Assembly: GCA_030604135.1 (NCBI GenBank)
Contig: JAUVWL010000002.1
Span: 124,001-188,000 of the forward strand
Length of the DNA: 64,000 bases
Direction: 5' to 3'
Source: Burkholderiales bacterium
GTDB taxonomy: Bacteria > Pseudomonadota > Gammaproteobacteria > Burkholderiales > Burkholderiaceae_C
The notes beneath the pieces were generated by a model that had not been told where the DNA came from, made no database searches, and saw only the letters and a program-made list of their open reading frames with translations. How positions within the stretch are numbered: position 1 is the first letter of the stretch; every line of letters begins with the position of its first letter. Of this stretch, positions 1 to 8,906 are shown piece by piece. A program made the position numbers and the translations under genes.

Positions 1-1270
1 CGGGCAGCGAATCGGGGTTGGGACCGACGTCGGTGGCACCCTGCACGTTGTCGTGACCGCGGAAGATGTTGGTGCCACCACCACTCTTGCCGACGTTGCC
101 CAGCGCCAGCTGCAGGATGCAGGATGCGCGAACCATGGCGTTGCCGATGGTGTGCTGGGTCTGGCCCATGCACCACACGATGGTGCCCGGGCTGTTCTCG
201 TGCAGCATGCGGGCCACCTTGAGCATCTGCTCTTCCTTGACACCGCAGGCCTCTTCGACCTTGTCCGGCGTCCACTTGGCCAGCACATCGGCCTTGACCG
301 CTTCCATGCCATAGACGCGGTCGTTGATGTACTTCTTGTCTTCCCAGCCGTTCTTGAAGATGTGGTACAGCAGCCCGAACAGGTAGGGGATGTCGGTGCC
401 GGAACGGATGCGAACGTACTCGTCGGCCTTGGCAGCCGTGCGGGTGAAGCGCGGATCGACCACGATCATCTTGCAGCCGTTTTCCTTGGCGTGCAGCATG
501 TGCAGCAGGGACACCGGGTGCGCTTCGGCGGCATTGGAGCCGATGTACAAGGCGACCTTGCTGTTCTGCATGTCGTTGTACGAGTTGGTCATCGCACCGT
601 AGCCCCAGGTGTTGGCCACGCCAGCCACCGTGGTGGAGTGGCAGATGCGCGCCTGGTGGTCGCAGTTGTTGGTGCCCCAGAAGCTGACGAACTTGCGCAG
701 CAGGTAGGCCTGCTCGTTGTTGTGCTTGGACGAGCCGATGAAGTAGACCGAATCCGGACCACTGGCGTCGCGCAGCGCGTTCATCTTGGCGACGATGCCG
801 TTGTAGGCCTCATCCCAGCTGATGCGCTGGTACTTGCCATTGACCAGCTTCATCGGATAACGGAGCCGGTATTCACCGTGGCCGTGCTCGCGCAGCGAGG
901 CTCCCTTGGCGCAGTGGGCACCCAGGTTGATGGGCGAATCGAACACCGGTTCCTGACGGGTCCAGACGCCGTTCTCCACCACCGCATCCGTGGCGCAGCC
1001 GACCGAGCAGTGTGTGCAGACGGTGCGGCGCACCTCGATCTTGCCGGTGCCGTCGATGGAACCGCCCGAGGCGGCCTTGGCCTTTTTGACCAGGGTCAAC
1101 TGCGTGGCCGCCAGACCCACACCGACACCAAGACCGGAGCGGCGCAGAAAGGCACGGCGGTCCATGGTGGGCAAGGCGCTGGACAAGCCTCGCTGCAGGT
1201 GCTGGACAAAGCTGGTGTGGGCACGCGAGCCCGACGCGCCGGAGGATGTGGATTTCTTGGTCAGCAACAT
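1..1270 (-). CDS. fdhA: Formate dehydrogenase alpha (catalytic) subunit, N-terminal part
   Basis: Catalytic Mo/W-bis-MGD subunit that oxidises formate to CO2. The 423 codons seen here are the N-terminal part; the gene runs off the left edge of the window. The start is the ATG at 1270, directly preceded by GGAGACATCC. Residues 36-66 look like a twin-arginine signal (MDRRAFLRRSG followed by a hydrophobic stretch), so the protein is probably exported folded. Cys85, Cys88, Cys92 and Cys120 form the N-terminal [4Fe-4S] motif. Residue 210 (RICHST) is an ordinary cysteine where E. coli FdnG has selenocysteine, so this is a Cys-type enzyme. The adjacent small TAT-target gene lies upstream on the same strand, as in other Burkholderiales formate dehydrogenase clusters. 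Family assignment is firm; the electron acceptor cannot be read from this fragment. Confidence 0.93.
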   Translation of the reverse strand, partial: MLLTKKSTSSGASGSRAHTSFVQHLQRGLSSALPTMDRRAFLRRSGLGVGVGLAATQLTLVKKAKAASGGSIDGTGKIEVRRTVCTHCSVGCATDAVVENGVWTRQEPVFDSPINLGAHCAKGASLREHGHGEYRLRYPMKLVNGKYQRISWDEAYNGIVAKMNALRDASGPDSVYFIGSSKHNNEQAYLLRKFVSFWGTNNCDHQARICHSTTVAGVANTWGYGAMTNSYNDMQNSKVALYIGSNAAEAHPVSLLHMLHAKENGCKMIVVDPRFTRTAAKADEYVRIRSGTDIPYLFGLLYHIFKNGWEDKKYINDRVYGMEAVKADVLAKWTPDKVEEACGVKEEQMLKVARMLHENSPGTIVWCMGQTQHTIGNAMVRASCILQLALGNVGKSGGGTNIFRGHDNVQGATDVGPNPDSLP

Positions 1271-1382
1271 GGATGTCTCCTTGAAGACCGCCCCCCCTGC
1301 CCGCTGTGATGCAGCCTCAGGCGGACGCAGGAATCGGTTGGCGTGGGTGATGACAGGGTGGGTCGCAGGTGACCCTGTGCCG

Positions 1383-1610
1383 TCAGATGCGTGTGGTCCG
1401 GTAGTAATGCTTGACGTGCTCGCTCAGCATGTAGCCGCCGCCTCGCTTGGGCGCCTCGCGGGGAGCGGTTGCCGCGGAATCGCTGCCTGCGCGGGGCAGT
1501 ACGGTGGCCACTGCGGCCAGAGCGCCTACGGTGGACGCACCGGCAAACAGGGTGCGTCGGTTCATGCCGTTGCGGCCATCACCGCCTTCGGGTTGCTGGG
1601 ACTTGCTCAT
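1383..1610 (-). CDS. Small formate dehydrogenase region TAT-target protein
   Basis: A 75-residue protein with NRRTLFAG followed by an Ala/Val-rich hydrophobic segment (about residues 17-40), a clear twin-arginine signal. The short tail after it ends HYYRTTRI. It matches the small family known as formate dehydrogenase region TAT target, which sits just upstream of the catalytic subunit gene; its job is not established. An assembly or maturation role is only inferred from its constant position. The start at 1610 has GGAGACACGC immediately before it. A longer reading from 1685 would add 25 residues that do not look like a TAT leader. It lies 112 nt upstream of the catalytic subunit gene and is probably co-transcribed. 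Confidence 0.85.
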   Translation of the reverse strand: MSKSQQPEGGDGRNGMNRRTLFAGASTVGALAAVATVLPRAGSDSAATAPREAPKRGGGYMLSEHVKHYYRTTRI

Positions 1611-2089
1611 GCGTGTCTCCTGTGGACTGATCACCGCAAAGTCGAATTGCGGACATATTTCACATGAGGAATCTACTGCTGCCATGCCTGGCTGGCAAGC
1701 GTCACGACCCGAACATTGCGCTCAGGCTCCGATCTTGCAGTCGAGCGCTTTCAATGCCGCACTGCAACACATCGCCCGAGATTCCATCCTTAAGCCAGTT
1801 TCGTGCCAAGCCATTGCCTTCGGCCATGTCATGCCAGCAAGGGGCATTGCGTGCTCACCGCCGCCCGCACCAATCCCTGCGGTTTGTGTGCATCGGCCAT
1901 CCGTGACACGCGTCTGCGCTGACACACTCAGACGGGCTGGCGACCCTTTGGGCGTCAGCTTGTCGACGGGCAACGACAAATTGTCGCAATCAGACCGACC
2001 AACAGGTGGCCAAGAGTCACTCGACAGCTTGTGGGTTTTGCGCCAATAGTCGAGTGTTTTGATCGGCCAACTCCGTAGAATCCCGCCGG
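1611..2089. promoter_or_regulatory. Divergent control region between formate dehydrogenase genes and the two-component pair
   Basis: This 479-nt stretch holds no convincing gene. Near its right end are three copies of the hexamer TTGTCG or its complement CGACAA (1960-1965, 1974-1979, 1981-1986). The first two form an inverted pair with an 8-nt spacer. On the minus strand, 1744-1761 contains a GG-N10-GC arrangement (CGGCAT then GCGCT) that loosely resembles a sigma-54 -24/-12 promoter facing the formate dehydrogenase genes. Because the neighbouring regulator is of the sigma-54 activator type, these are plausible enhancer and promoter sites, but only by inspection. Confidence 0.4.
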
Positions 2090-3490
2090 GTGAACCACTC
2101 GCCCACCGATCCCGACACCCTGCCTCAACGAACGCTCGAGGGCTGGCCAGACTGGTCGGTCCTGGTGGTCGACGACGAGCAGGGCATGCTCAACTTCCTG
2201 GTCAAGACCCTGGCACCACGTTGCCACTTCGTCATGAGTGCCAGCTCGGCGGAAGAAGGCGCACAGTGGCTGGCCGGGCACCATGCGGACCTGATCATCC
2301 TGGACATTTCTCTGCCCGGCACGAGTGGTGTGGCTTGGCTCAAAGAATTGCGTGAGCAGGGGTTCACTGGCGAGGTGATCCTGATCACGGCCTTTGCCGA
2401 CCTGGAAACGGCGATCGAAGCCCTGCGTGCGGGCGCCTCGGACTTCATCCTCAAGCCGTTTCGGGTGCCGCAGATCCTCAATGCGGTCAAGCAGTGCCAC
2501 GAACGCACCCGCTTGCGGCGCGAGAACTTCGTGCTCAAACGGGCCGTGACCCGCGAGGCCAGGCGCAGCACCTCACTGGTGGGCGCTTCAAGCGCCATCC
2601 AGGACCTGCGCCAGTCGATCGAGCGCGTGGCGGCGGTGTCAAGCACCGTGCTGCTGCAGGGCGAGTCCGGAACCGGCAAGGAGTTGGTGGCGCGCGAGCT
2701 GCACGCCCGCAGCGTCAGGGCTTCGGGTCCGTTTGTGCCGGTCAATTGCGCCGCCGTTTCTCCGGAACTGATCGAGAGCGAGCTGTTCGGGCATGCCAAA
2801 GGAGCATTCACCGGCGCCACACGGGCGCGCGATGGCCTTTTCCACTATGCCCAGGGCGGCACCCTGTTTCTGGACGAAATCGCGGAGCTGCCCTTGTCCA
2901 TACAGGCCACGCTGCTGCGCGCCATTGAAGACCACCAGATCCGGCCGGTGGGCAGCCAGCAGCTGGTGCCACTGAAGCTGCGCGTGATTGCGGCCACGAA
3001 CCGGCAACTCAGCGAAGAGGTGGCTGCGGGACGCTTCCGCCAGGACCTGTTCTTTCGGCTACGGGTGGTGGACCTGCAGCTGCCGCCCCTGCGGGAACAC
3101 AAGGCAGACATACCCGCGCTGGTCGGTCATTTCATCGAGCAGATGGCGCCAGCCCTGGGTGTGGAGCCGCTGTCCATCAGCGACGAGGAGATGGCCTTCC
3201 TGCTTCAGTACGACTGGCCGGGCAATGTGCGCGAGCTGCGCAACCTGATCGAACGGTCGCTCATTCTGGGTGCCATCAACGTCTCGGCGCTGTACCCGGC
3301 CCAGACCGGCGGACAGAAGGACATTGCAGGTCTGCCGACCGATCTGCAGACGCTGGAGAAACGGCACATCCTGTCGGTGCTGGAGTCGGTGCAGGGTGAC
3401 AAGACCCGGGCTGCCCAGTTGCTGGGGGTATCGCGACGGACCCTCGAGCGCCGTGTGGCCGAGTGGGGCTTCTCCGCCACCGGACGCTGA
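2090..3490 (+). CDS. NtrC-family sigma-54-dependent response regulator
   Basis: A 466-residue activator with three domains. The receiver (about 22-140) has acidic residues VDDE at 27-30 and phospho-acceptor Asp72 (LILDIS). The AAA+ domain (about 160-400) has Walker A GESGTGKE, the sigma-54 contact loop GAFTGA and Walker B GGTLFLDE. A Fis-type helix-turn-helix lies at the C-terminus (AAQLLGVSRRTLERR). The start is a GTG at 2090; no strong ribosome-binding site is visible, but later starts would cut into the receiver. The kinase gene begins 2 nt after the stop, so they form an operon. The divergent position next to the formate dehydrogenase genes suggests these are its target; this is inference, since close homologues regulate varied pathways. 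Confidence 0.9.
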   Translation: MNHSPTDPDTLPQRTLEGWPDWSVLVVDDEQGMLNFLVKTLAPRCHFVMSASSAEEGAQWLAGHHADLIILDISLPGTSGVAWLKELREQGFTGEVILITAFADLETAIEALRAGASDFILKPFRVPQILNAVKQCHERTRLRRENFVLKRAVTREARRSTSLVGASSAIQDLRQSIERVAAVSSTVLLQGESGTGKELVARELHARSVRASGPFVPVNCAAVSPELIESELFGHAKGAFTGATRARDGLFHYAQGGTLFLDEIAELPLSIQATLLRAIEDHQIRPVGSQQLVPLKLRVIAATNRQLSEEVAAGRFRQDLFFRLRVVDLQLPPLREHKADIPALVGHFIEQMAPALGVEPLSISDEEMAFLLQYDWPGNVRELRNLIERSLILGAINVSALYPAQTGGQKDIAGLPTDLQTLEKRHILSVLESVQGDKTRAAQLLGVSRRTLERRVAEWGFSATGR

Positions 3491-3492
3491 AC

Positions 3493-5568
3493 ATGCTGCA
3501 ACGCGTCCAGGTCTGGCTGGCGTCGTCGGTACGTCACAAGCTGCTGGCCATGGCCCTGCTGCCATTGCTGGTGGTGTTTCCACTGCTGGTGCTGGCCCTG
3601 GCGGTCTGGAGCAGCTTCACCTACGACCGCCTGCTCATCACCAAGGTGCGCAGCGATCTGGCCGTGGCGCGCGGCTACTTCGATCAGACCTTGACCGAGG
3701 TCGGCAGCGGCACGCGTGGTGTGGCGCGGTCGCAGCGGCTGCTGCAGGCCATGGCAGACGGGGGCCTGCCCGCCCGCCTGCTGGCCGACCGGCAGGAGCT
3801 GGGCCTGGACTTCCTGCTGCTGGTGAGCCAGGACGATTCGAGCACCACCTTGCCAGCCAGCCTGGCACCCCTGCTCCAGACGGCGGCCCATACCCCGACA
3901 AGGTCAACCCGTTCGGCACAGATCGTACGCCTCTCTCGCGACGAACTCGCCGTGCTTGCGCCGCAACTGTTGCCGCGCCTGCACATTCCTCTGGTGCCCA
4001 CGCGGAACGCCGCACCCGACGAGCGCAGCGTGGAGGACCGGGCCCTGGTGCTGCTGGCGTTGCAGCCGGTGCTGGACACGGCCGGCCAGCCGCGGGCGCT
4101 GCTGGTGGGAGGTCTGCTGCTCAACCAGAACCTGGACTTCATCGACCACATCAACCGCATCGTGTACCCCGAAGGTGCCCTTCCCTTCGGCAGTGAAGGC
4201 ACAGCCACGCTGTTCCTGGACGACGTGCGCATCACCACCAATGTTCGCCTGTTTCAGGACCAGCGCGCGATCGGCACGCGTGTGTCACAGACGGTGCGTG
4301 ACCGCGTGCTTGGCGAGGGCCAGACCTGGCTGGACCGCGCCTTTGTGGTCAACGACTGGTACGTCTCGGCCTACGAGCCCTTGCTGGATGCCCGGGGCGA
4401 GCGGGTGGGCATGCTTTATGTGGGTTTTCTGGAGTCGCCCTTCCGCTGGGTGCGCCATGCCATGCTGGCCGCGATGGGTCTGATCTTCCTGGGTGTGATG
4501 GCGCTCTCGGCCTGGCTCTCGGTGCGCTGGGCGCGCAGCATTTTCAAGCCGGTGGAGCAGATGAACCGCACCATGCAGCGCGTGGAGGATGGCGAGGCCG
4601 CCGCACGTGTGGGCCAGCTGCCAGTGCGTGATGAATTCGGTGCACTGGCGGGCCACCTCGACCAGTTGCTGGATGTGATCGACGAAAACACCACCGCGCT
4701 GCGCCGGTGGGGCGAGGAACTGGACCTCAAGGTGGCCGAACGTACGCGCGAACTCGAGGCCAGCAACGCTTCGCTCAGACTGGCCCAACAACAGCTGGTC
4801 AAAAGCGAGAAACTGGCCGCCATCGGTCAGCTGACCGCCAGCGTGGCGCACGAGATCAACAACCCGATTGCCGTCATGCAGGGCAACCTGGACCTGGTTC
4901 GAGAGACGCTGGGCTCCCATGCGCATCCGGTCAGGTCAGAGCTCAAGCTGCTGGACGATCAGGTCGAGCGCATGCGCATCATCGTCACCCAGCTGCTCCA
5001 GTACGCCCGACCAACCGAATACGCCGGCTATGTCGAGGCCCTGGACCTCAACCGAACCGTGCAGGACTGCCTGGTGCTGGTCGCCCACCTGCTGGCGCAG
5101 ACGCGCATTGCGGTTGTGCAAGACCTGCAGGCCACGCGGCGGGTGGGCTGCAACCGACAGGAGTTGCAGCAAGTCATCATCAACCTCTTGATCAATGCCA
5201 TCCAGGTCATGCCCCAGGGAGGCGAACTGCGCCTTTGCACCACGGACTGGTCGGTCGAGCAGAGTCCGCAGGGGGCACTGCTGCAGGTGTTCGATACGGG
5301 ATCGGGCCTGGCCCCAGGCGTTCAGGAGCGTCTGTTCCGTCCCTTCTTCACCACCAAGAACGATGGCAACGGCCTGGGGCTCTGGATCAGCCAGGGTCTG
5401 GTCGAGCGCTACGGCGGCAGTCTTTCGGCCGGCAACCGTGAGGACGGAGCCACCGGCGCCGTTTTCACCGTGCGCCTGCTGACCGAACCGCAGGCGCCCG
5501 AGGCCGTGAACACCCGGGACGGTCGCCCCGGCGGCCCGGTGGAGCGTTTCACGCCAACGACCCCGTGA
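3493..5568 (+). CDS. Membrane sensor histidine kinase, partner of the NtrC-type regulator
   Basis: A 691-residue kinase. One membrane segment lies near residues 15-38 and another near 320-345, enclosing a large periplasmic sensor region of Cache-like build. A HAMP linker and a coiled coil (EELDLKVAERTRELEAS) follow. The HisKA domain carries the phospho-accepting histidine in SVAHEINNP (about residue 453), and the ATPase domain shows the N box LLINAIQ, DTGSGL and NGLGLWIS. The start at 3493 lies 2 nt after the regulator stop; a longer reading from 3463 would overlap it and is less likely. The signal is unknown. Given the neighbours, formate, a C1 compound or a redox cue are guesses only. Confidence 0.88.
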   Translation: MLQRVQVWLASSVRHKLLAMALLPLLVVFPLLVLALAVWSSFTYDRLLITKVRSDLAVARGYFDQTLTEVGSGTRGVARSQRLLQAMADGGLPARLLADRQELGLDFLLLVSQDDSSTTLPASLAPLLQTAAHTPTRSTRSAQIVRLSRDELAVLAPQLLPRLHIPLVPTRNAAPDERSVEDRALVLLALQPVLDTAGQPRALLVGGLLLNQNLDFIDHINRIVYPEGALPFGSEGTATLFLDDVRITTNVRLFQDQRAIGTRVSQTVRDRVLGEGQTWLDRAFVVNDWYVSAYEPLLDARGERVGMLYVGFLESPFRWVRHAMLAAMGLIFLGVMALSAWLSVRWARSIFKPVEQMNRTMQRVEDGEAAARVGQLPVRDEFGALAGHLDQLLDVIDENTTALRRWGEELDLKVAERTRELEASNASLRLAQQQLVKSEKLAAIGQLTASVAHEINNPIAVMQGNLDLVRETLGSHAHPVRSELKLLDDQVERMRIIVTQLLQYARPTEYAGYVEALDLNRTVQDCLVLVAHLLAQTRIAVVQDLQATRRVGCNRQELQQVIINLLINAIQVMPQGGELRLCTTDWSVEQSPQGALLQVFDTGSGLAPGVQERLFRPFFTTKNDGNGLGLWISQGLVERYGGSLSAGNREDGATGAVFTVRLLTEPQAPEAVNTRDGRPGGPVERFTPTTP

Positions 5569-5683
5569 ATAGGCAGCAGGGGACCTGAAAGCCACACGGA
5601 GACGCGTCGTGTGCACGACACTCGGCCATCTCGGCGCCTGAACGACCCCAGTGTCACAGAGATTTCACAGACTTCGACTATAT

Positions 5684-5699
5684 TTCAATTATTCTTGAA
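5684..5699. promoter_or_regulatory. Candidate ArsR operator
   Basis: In a markedly AT-rich island (about 5679-5708) upstream of the arsenic operon, TTCAA and TTGAA form an inverted repeat with a 6-nt spacer; a further TTGAA half-site follows at 5703-5707. This resembles the ATTCAA...TTGAAT type of site bound by ArsR proteins. The operon encodes its own ArsR, so autoregulation is likely. Confidence 0.55.
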
Positions 5700-5763
5700 T
5701 TATTGAACCGATGCAGACACCTCAACACCTGTTTCCCCCCGACACACACAGAACCCGATCATC

Positions 5764-6807
5764 ATGAAAGTCGGCATCAACGGCATGGGCCGCATGGGGC
5801 GTCTGGCCCTGCGCGCGGCCTTCGGCGCCATCGAGCGTCCGGATCACGACCCCCGCAGCGGCAACCGCCTGCAGGTGGTGCACCTCAACGAAATCAAGGG
5901 GGGCGCGGCCGCCTGTGCCCACCTGCTGGCCTTCGACACGGTGCAAGGCCGGTGGCGTGCCGACATCGAAGCCAAAGGCAACGACACCGTCCGCATCGGC
6001 GATCAGCACCTGGGCTTCACCGAACACGCGCATCCTGCCGACATTCCCTGGGGCGACCTGGGTGTGGACCTGGTGCTCGAATGCACCGGCAAGTTCCTCA
6101 CGCCCGAAACCCTGCAAGGCCACCTGGACCGCGGCGCCAAGCGCGTCATCGTCGCCGCGCCGGTGAAGGTGGGCGATGTGCTGAACATCGTGGTCGGCGT
6201 CAACGAGCACCTCTACCAGCCTGGGCGCGACCGCATCGTCACAGCCGCGTCCTGCACCACCAACTGCCTGGCCCCGGTGGTCAAGGTGGTGCACGAGGCC
6301 ATCGGCATCAAGCACGGCCAGATCACCACCCTGCACGACCCGACCAACACCAACGTGGTGGTGGACGCGCCGCACAAGGACCTGCGCCGCGCCCGCAGCG
6401 CCATGACCAGCCTGGCACCAACGACCACCGGCAGCGCCACCGCCATCGCACTGATCTACCCCGAACTCAAGGGCAAGCTCAACGGCCATGCCGTGCGCGT
6501 TCCAGTGCTCAACGCCTCGCTGACCGACTGCGTGTTCGAGCTCAACCGGCCCACCACCGCCGACGAAGTCAATGCCCTGTTCGAAGCGGCCGCCAAGGGC
6601 CCGCTGGCCGGCATCCTGGGCTACGAAACCCGCCCGCTGGTGAGCGCCGACTACGCGCGCGACACCCGCAGTTCCATCGTCGATGCCCTCTCGACGATGG
6701 TCACCGACGGCACGCTGCTCAAGGTCTACGCCTGGTACGACAACGAGATGGGTTATGCCACCCGCATGGTGGACCTGGCCTGCCACCTGGAAGCCACCGG
6801 CATCTGA
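5764..6807 (+). CDS. gapdh: ArsJ-associated glyceraldehyde-3-phosphate dehydrogenase
   Basis: A 347-residue GAPDH with an N-terminal Rossmann fold ([14 protein letters not shown]) and the catalytic cysteine motif [10 protein letters not shown]. In arsenic operons this paralogue uses arsenate in place of phosphate to form 1-arseno-3-phosphoglycerate, which the neighbouring ArsJ exports; the product then falls apart to free arsenate outside the cell. It is the first gene of the operon, 10 nt ahead of arsJ, and follows the candidate ArsR operator. It differs from glycolytic GAPDH near the N-terminus ([22 protein letters not shown]), as is usual for the ArsJ-linked group. The role rests on the gene order. 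Confidence 0.92.
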   Translation: MKVGINGMGRMGRLALRAAFGAIERPDHDPRSGNRLQVVHLNEIKGGAAACAHLLAFDTVQGRWRADIEAKGNDTVRIGDQHLGFTEHAHPADIPWGDLGVDLVLECTGKFLTPETLQGHLDRGAKRVIVAAPVKVGDVLNIVVGVNEHLYQPGRDRIVTAASCTTNCLAPVVKVVHEAIGIKHGQITTLHDPTNTNVVVDAPHKDLRRARSAMTSLAPTTTGSATAIALIYPELKGKLNGHAVRVPVLNASLTDCVFELNRPTTADEVNALFEAAAKGPLAGILGYETRPLVSADYARDTRSSIVDALSTMVTDGTLLKVYAWYDNEMGYATRMVDLACHLEATGI

Positions 6808-6817
6808 TCGCACGCAC

Positions 6818-8062
6818 ATGAACCCCGCCGTCCGCAACTACGCCATCGTCACCGCCGCCTACTGGGGCTTCACGCTCACCGACGGCGCGCTGCGCATGCT
6901 GGTGCTGCTGCACTTCTACCAGCTCGGCTATTCGCCGTTCACGCTGGCCTTCCTGTTCCTGTTGTACGAGGCGGCCGGCGTGCTGGCCAACCTAATCGGT
7001 GGCTGGCTGGCCACGCGCTATGGCATCACCCGCATGCTGACGGTGGGCCTGAGCACCCAGATCACCGGCTTCCTGCTCCTGTCGCTGCTGCAGCCGGGCT
7101 GGGCCGCGGCCCTGTCGGTGGCCTGGGTGGTGGTGGCGCAAGGCATCTGCGGAGTGGCCAAGGACCTGACCAAAACGGCGAGCAAGTCGGCCATCAAGGT
7201 CACGCAGGCGCAGGCCAAGGCAGAGGACGGCGGCAACAGTCAATTGTTCAAGTGGGTCGCCTGGTTCACCGGCAGCAAGAACGCCATGAAGGGCGTGGGC
7301 TTCTTCCTGGGTGGTGTGCTGCTGCAGACGCTGGGCTTTCGGCTGTCCCTGTGGTGCATGGCCGCGTTGCTGGCCGTGGTGCTGGTCGGTGTGCTGTGGT
7401 CGCTGCCCACGATGATGGGCAAGAGCAAGGCCTCGAAGTCGGCCAAAGAGCTGTTTGCCAAGAACGCTGGCATCAACGGCCTGGCCGCTGCGCGCGTGGT
7501 GCTGTTCGGCGCGCGCGACGTGTGGTTCGTGGTCGGTGTGCCGGTGTTCCTGTATGCGCAGGGCTGGACCTTCACCATGGTCGGCGGCTTCCTGGCCGCC
7601 TGGACCATCGGCTACGGTCTCGTGCAGGCCATGGCCCCGGGCATCGTCAGGCGCAGCGCGGACGGCCTGAGCGCCGAGGTGCCGGCGGCCCGCCTGTGGT
7701 CGGCCCTGCTGGCCCTGGTGCCCATGGGCCTGGCGCTGACCGTCTGGCTGAACGTGCCCCACCTGGAATGGGTCGTCGTCGGTGGCCTGGCGCTGTTCGG
7801 CTTCGCCTTTGCCGTCAATTCCTCGGTGCACTCCTATCTGGTGCTGGCCTATGCCGGCAGCGAGAAGGCGGCCGAAGACGTGGGCTTTTACTACGCCGCC
7901 AATGCCCTTGGCCGCTTCTTCGGCACGCTGATGTCGGGTCTGCTCTACCAGTGGGGCGGCCTGCTCTACGCCCTGCTGGGCTCAGCGCTGATGCTGGTGC
8001 TGTGCTGGCTGGCCACGCTGGCCCTGCCGACCCACCACACCCCGGCTGCGGCCACCACCTGA
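6818..8062 (+). CDS. arsJ: ArsJ organoarsenical efflux transporter (MFS)
   Basis: A 414-residue major facilitator superfamily protein with about 11-12 hydrophobic segments. It begins MNPAVRNYAIVTAAYWGFTL, typical of ArsJ, and contains the family-like stretch CGVAKDLTKTASKSAIK. It is expected to expel 1-arseno-3-phosphoglycerate made by the GAPDH encoded just upstream. The chosen start at 6818 is 10 nt after the GAPDH stop; a longer reading from 6683 would overlap GAPDH and is not protein-like. A 21-nt gap separates it from arsR. Confidence 0.92.
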   Translation: MNPAVRNYAIVTAAYWGFTLTDGALRMLVLLHFYQLGYSPFTLAFLFLLYEAAGVLANLIGGWLATRYGITRMLTVGLSTQITGFLLLSLLQPGWAAALSVAWVVVAQGICGVAKDLTKTASKSAIKVTQAQAKAEDGGNSQLFKWVAWFTGSKNAMKGVGFFLGGVLLQTLGFRLSLWCMAALLAVVLVGVLWSLPTMMGKSKASKSAKELFAKNAGINGLAAARVVLFGARDVWFVVGVPVFLYAQGWTFTMVGGFLAAWTIGYGLVQAMAPGIVRRSADGLSAEVPAARLWSALLALVPMGLALTVWLNVPHLEWVVVGGLALFGFAFAVNSSVHSYLVLAYAGSEKAAEDVGFYYAANALGRFFGTLMSGLLYQWGGLLYALLGSALMLVLCWLATLALPTHHTPAAATT

Positions 8063-8083
8063 ACACCCAGGAAAGGACACACC

Positions 8084-8419
8084 ATGGACGAAACCCAGGC
8101 CCTGGCCGCGCTGTCGGCCCTGTCGCAGGCCACGCGGCTGCGCGCCTTTCGCGAACTGGTGGGCGCCGGCCCTGCCGGCCTGACACCGGGACAGCTCGCC
8201 GACACCCTGGGCTGCTCGGCCACCGCGCTGTCGTTCCACCTGAAAGAACTGAACCAGGCCGGTCTTGTGCACAGCGAGCGCCTGGGCCGTAACCTGGTCT
8301 ACCGCGCCGGCTTCGAGCACATGAACGCCCTGCTGGCCTACCTCACCGCGCACTGCTGTCAGGGCGAGCCCTGCGCGATCTCACCCGAGCCGTCCACCGC
8401 CCTGTCCTGTTCCTGCTGA
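8084..8419 (+). CDS. arsR: ArsR-family arsenic-responsive repressor
   Basis: A 111-residue winged-helix repressor. The DNA-binding part runs through ATRLRAFRELV and LADTLGCSATALSFHLKEL to GRNLVYR. The cysteines that could bind As(III) are not in the classic alpha-3 ELCVCDL position. They sit in helix 4 and the tail (HCCQGEPC and the terminal SCSC), matching ArsR types with a C-terminal metalloid site. A good ribosome-binding site (AGGAAAGGA) precedes the ATG. It probably controls the whole operon through the AT-rich site upstream of the GAPDH gene. Confidence 0.92.
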   Translation: MDETQALAALSALSQATRLRAFRELVGAGPAGLTPGQLADTLGCSATALSFHLKELNQAGLVHSERLGRNLVYRAGFEHMNALLAYLTAHCCQGEPCAISPEPSTALSCSC

Positions 8420-8433
8420 GGAGAGAACCCACC

Positions 8434-8895
8434 ATGAAGCGCTTTCACGTCCACCTGCACGTCGAGGACCTCGACCGCAGCATCGCCTTCTACAACCGCC
8501 TGTTCGACGCCAGCCCGGCCCGCACCGAGGCCGACTATGCCAAATGGATGCTCGACGACCCGCCGGTGAACTTCGCCATCTCGACCCGTGGCCAGGGTAC
8601 CGGCATCGACCACCTGGGCATCCAGACCGACAACGCCAACGAGCTGCAGGCACTCAGGACCCGCGCGCAACAGGCCGACAGGGCGCTGCTGGATGAAGGC
8701 GCTACCACCTGCTGCTACGCCCGCAGCGAGAAGCACTGGGTCACCGACCCGCAGGGCATCGCCTGGGAGCACTTCCACACCCTGGGCAACATCCCGGTGT
8801 TCCGCGAAGCGGCACCGGCCACGGAATCCGCCTGCTGCACACCAGCCACCACCCCCACCGGGACCACCGGCCAACCCGCCAGCCGCTGCTGCTGA
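8434..8895 (+). CDS. arsI: ArsI-type C-As lyase (glyoxalase/dioxygenase fold)
   Basis: A 153-residue vicinal-oxygen-chelate protein. The expected Fe(II) ligands His5, His60 and Glu112 are present, as is the vicinal pair Cys93-Cys94 (TTCCYARS) that holds the trivalent arsenical. ArsI cleaves the C-As bond of trivalent methyl- and aryl-arsenicals using O2. The related CadI group shares the fold, so a broader metal-resistance role is possible, but the operon context favours ArsI. The C-terminus carries a Pro/Thr-rich tail with two further CC pairs. RBS GGAGAG precedes the start, 14 nt after arsR. Confidence 0.88.
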   Translation: MKRFHVHLHVEDLDRSIAFYNRLFDASPARTEADYAKWMLDDPPVNFAISTRGQGTGIDHLGIQTDNANELQALRTRAQQADRALLDEGATTCCYARSEKHWVTDPQGIAWEHFHTLGNIPVFREAAPATESACCTPATTPTGTTGQPASRCC

Positions 8896-8906
8896 AAGGA
8901 CCCTCG

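Noticed and set aside
640..645. Selenocysteine site in formate dehydrogenase
   Set aside because: The codon reads TGC (Cys) on the coding strand, not TGA.
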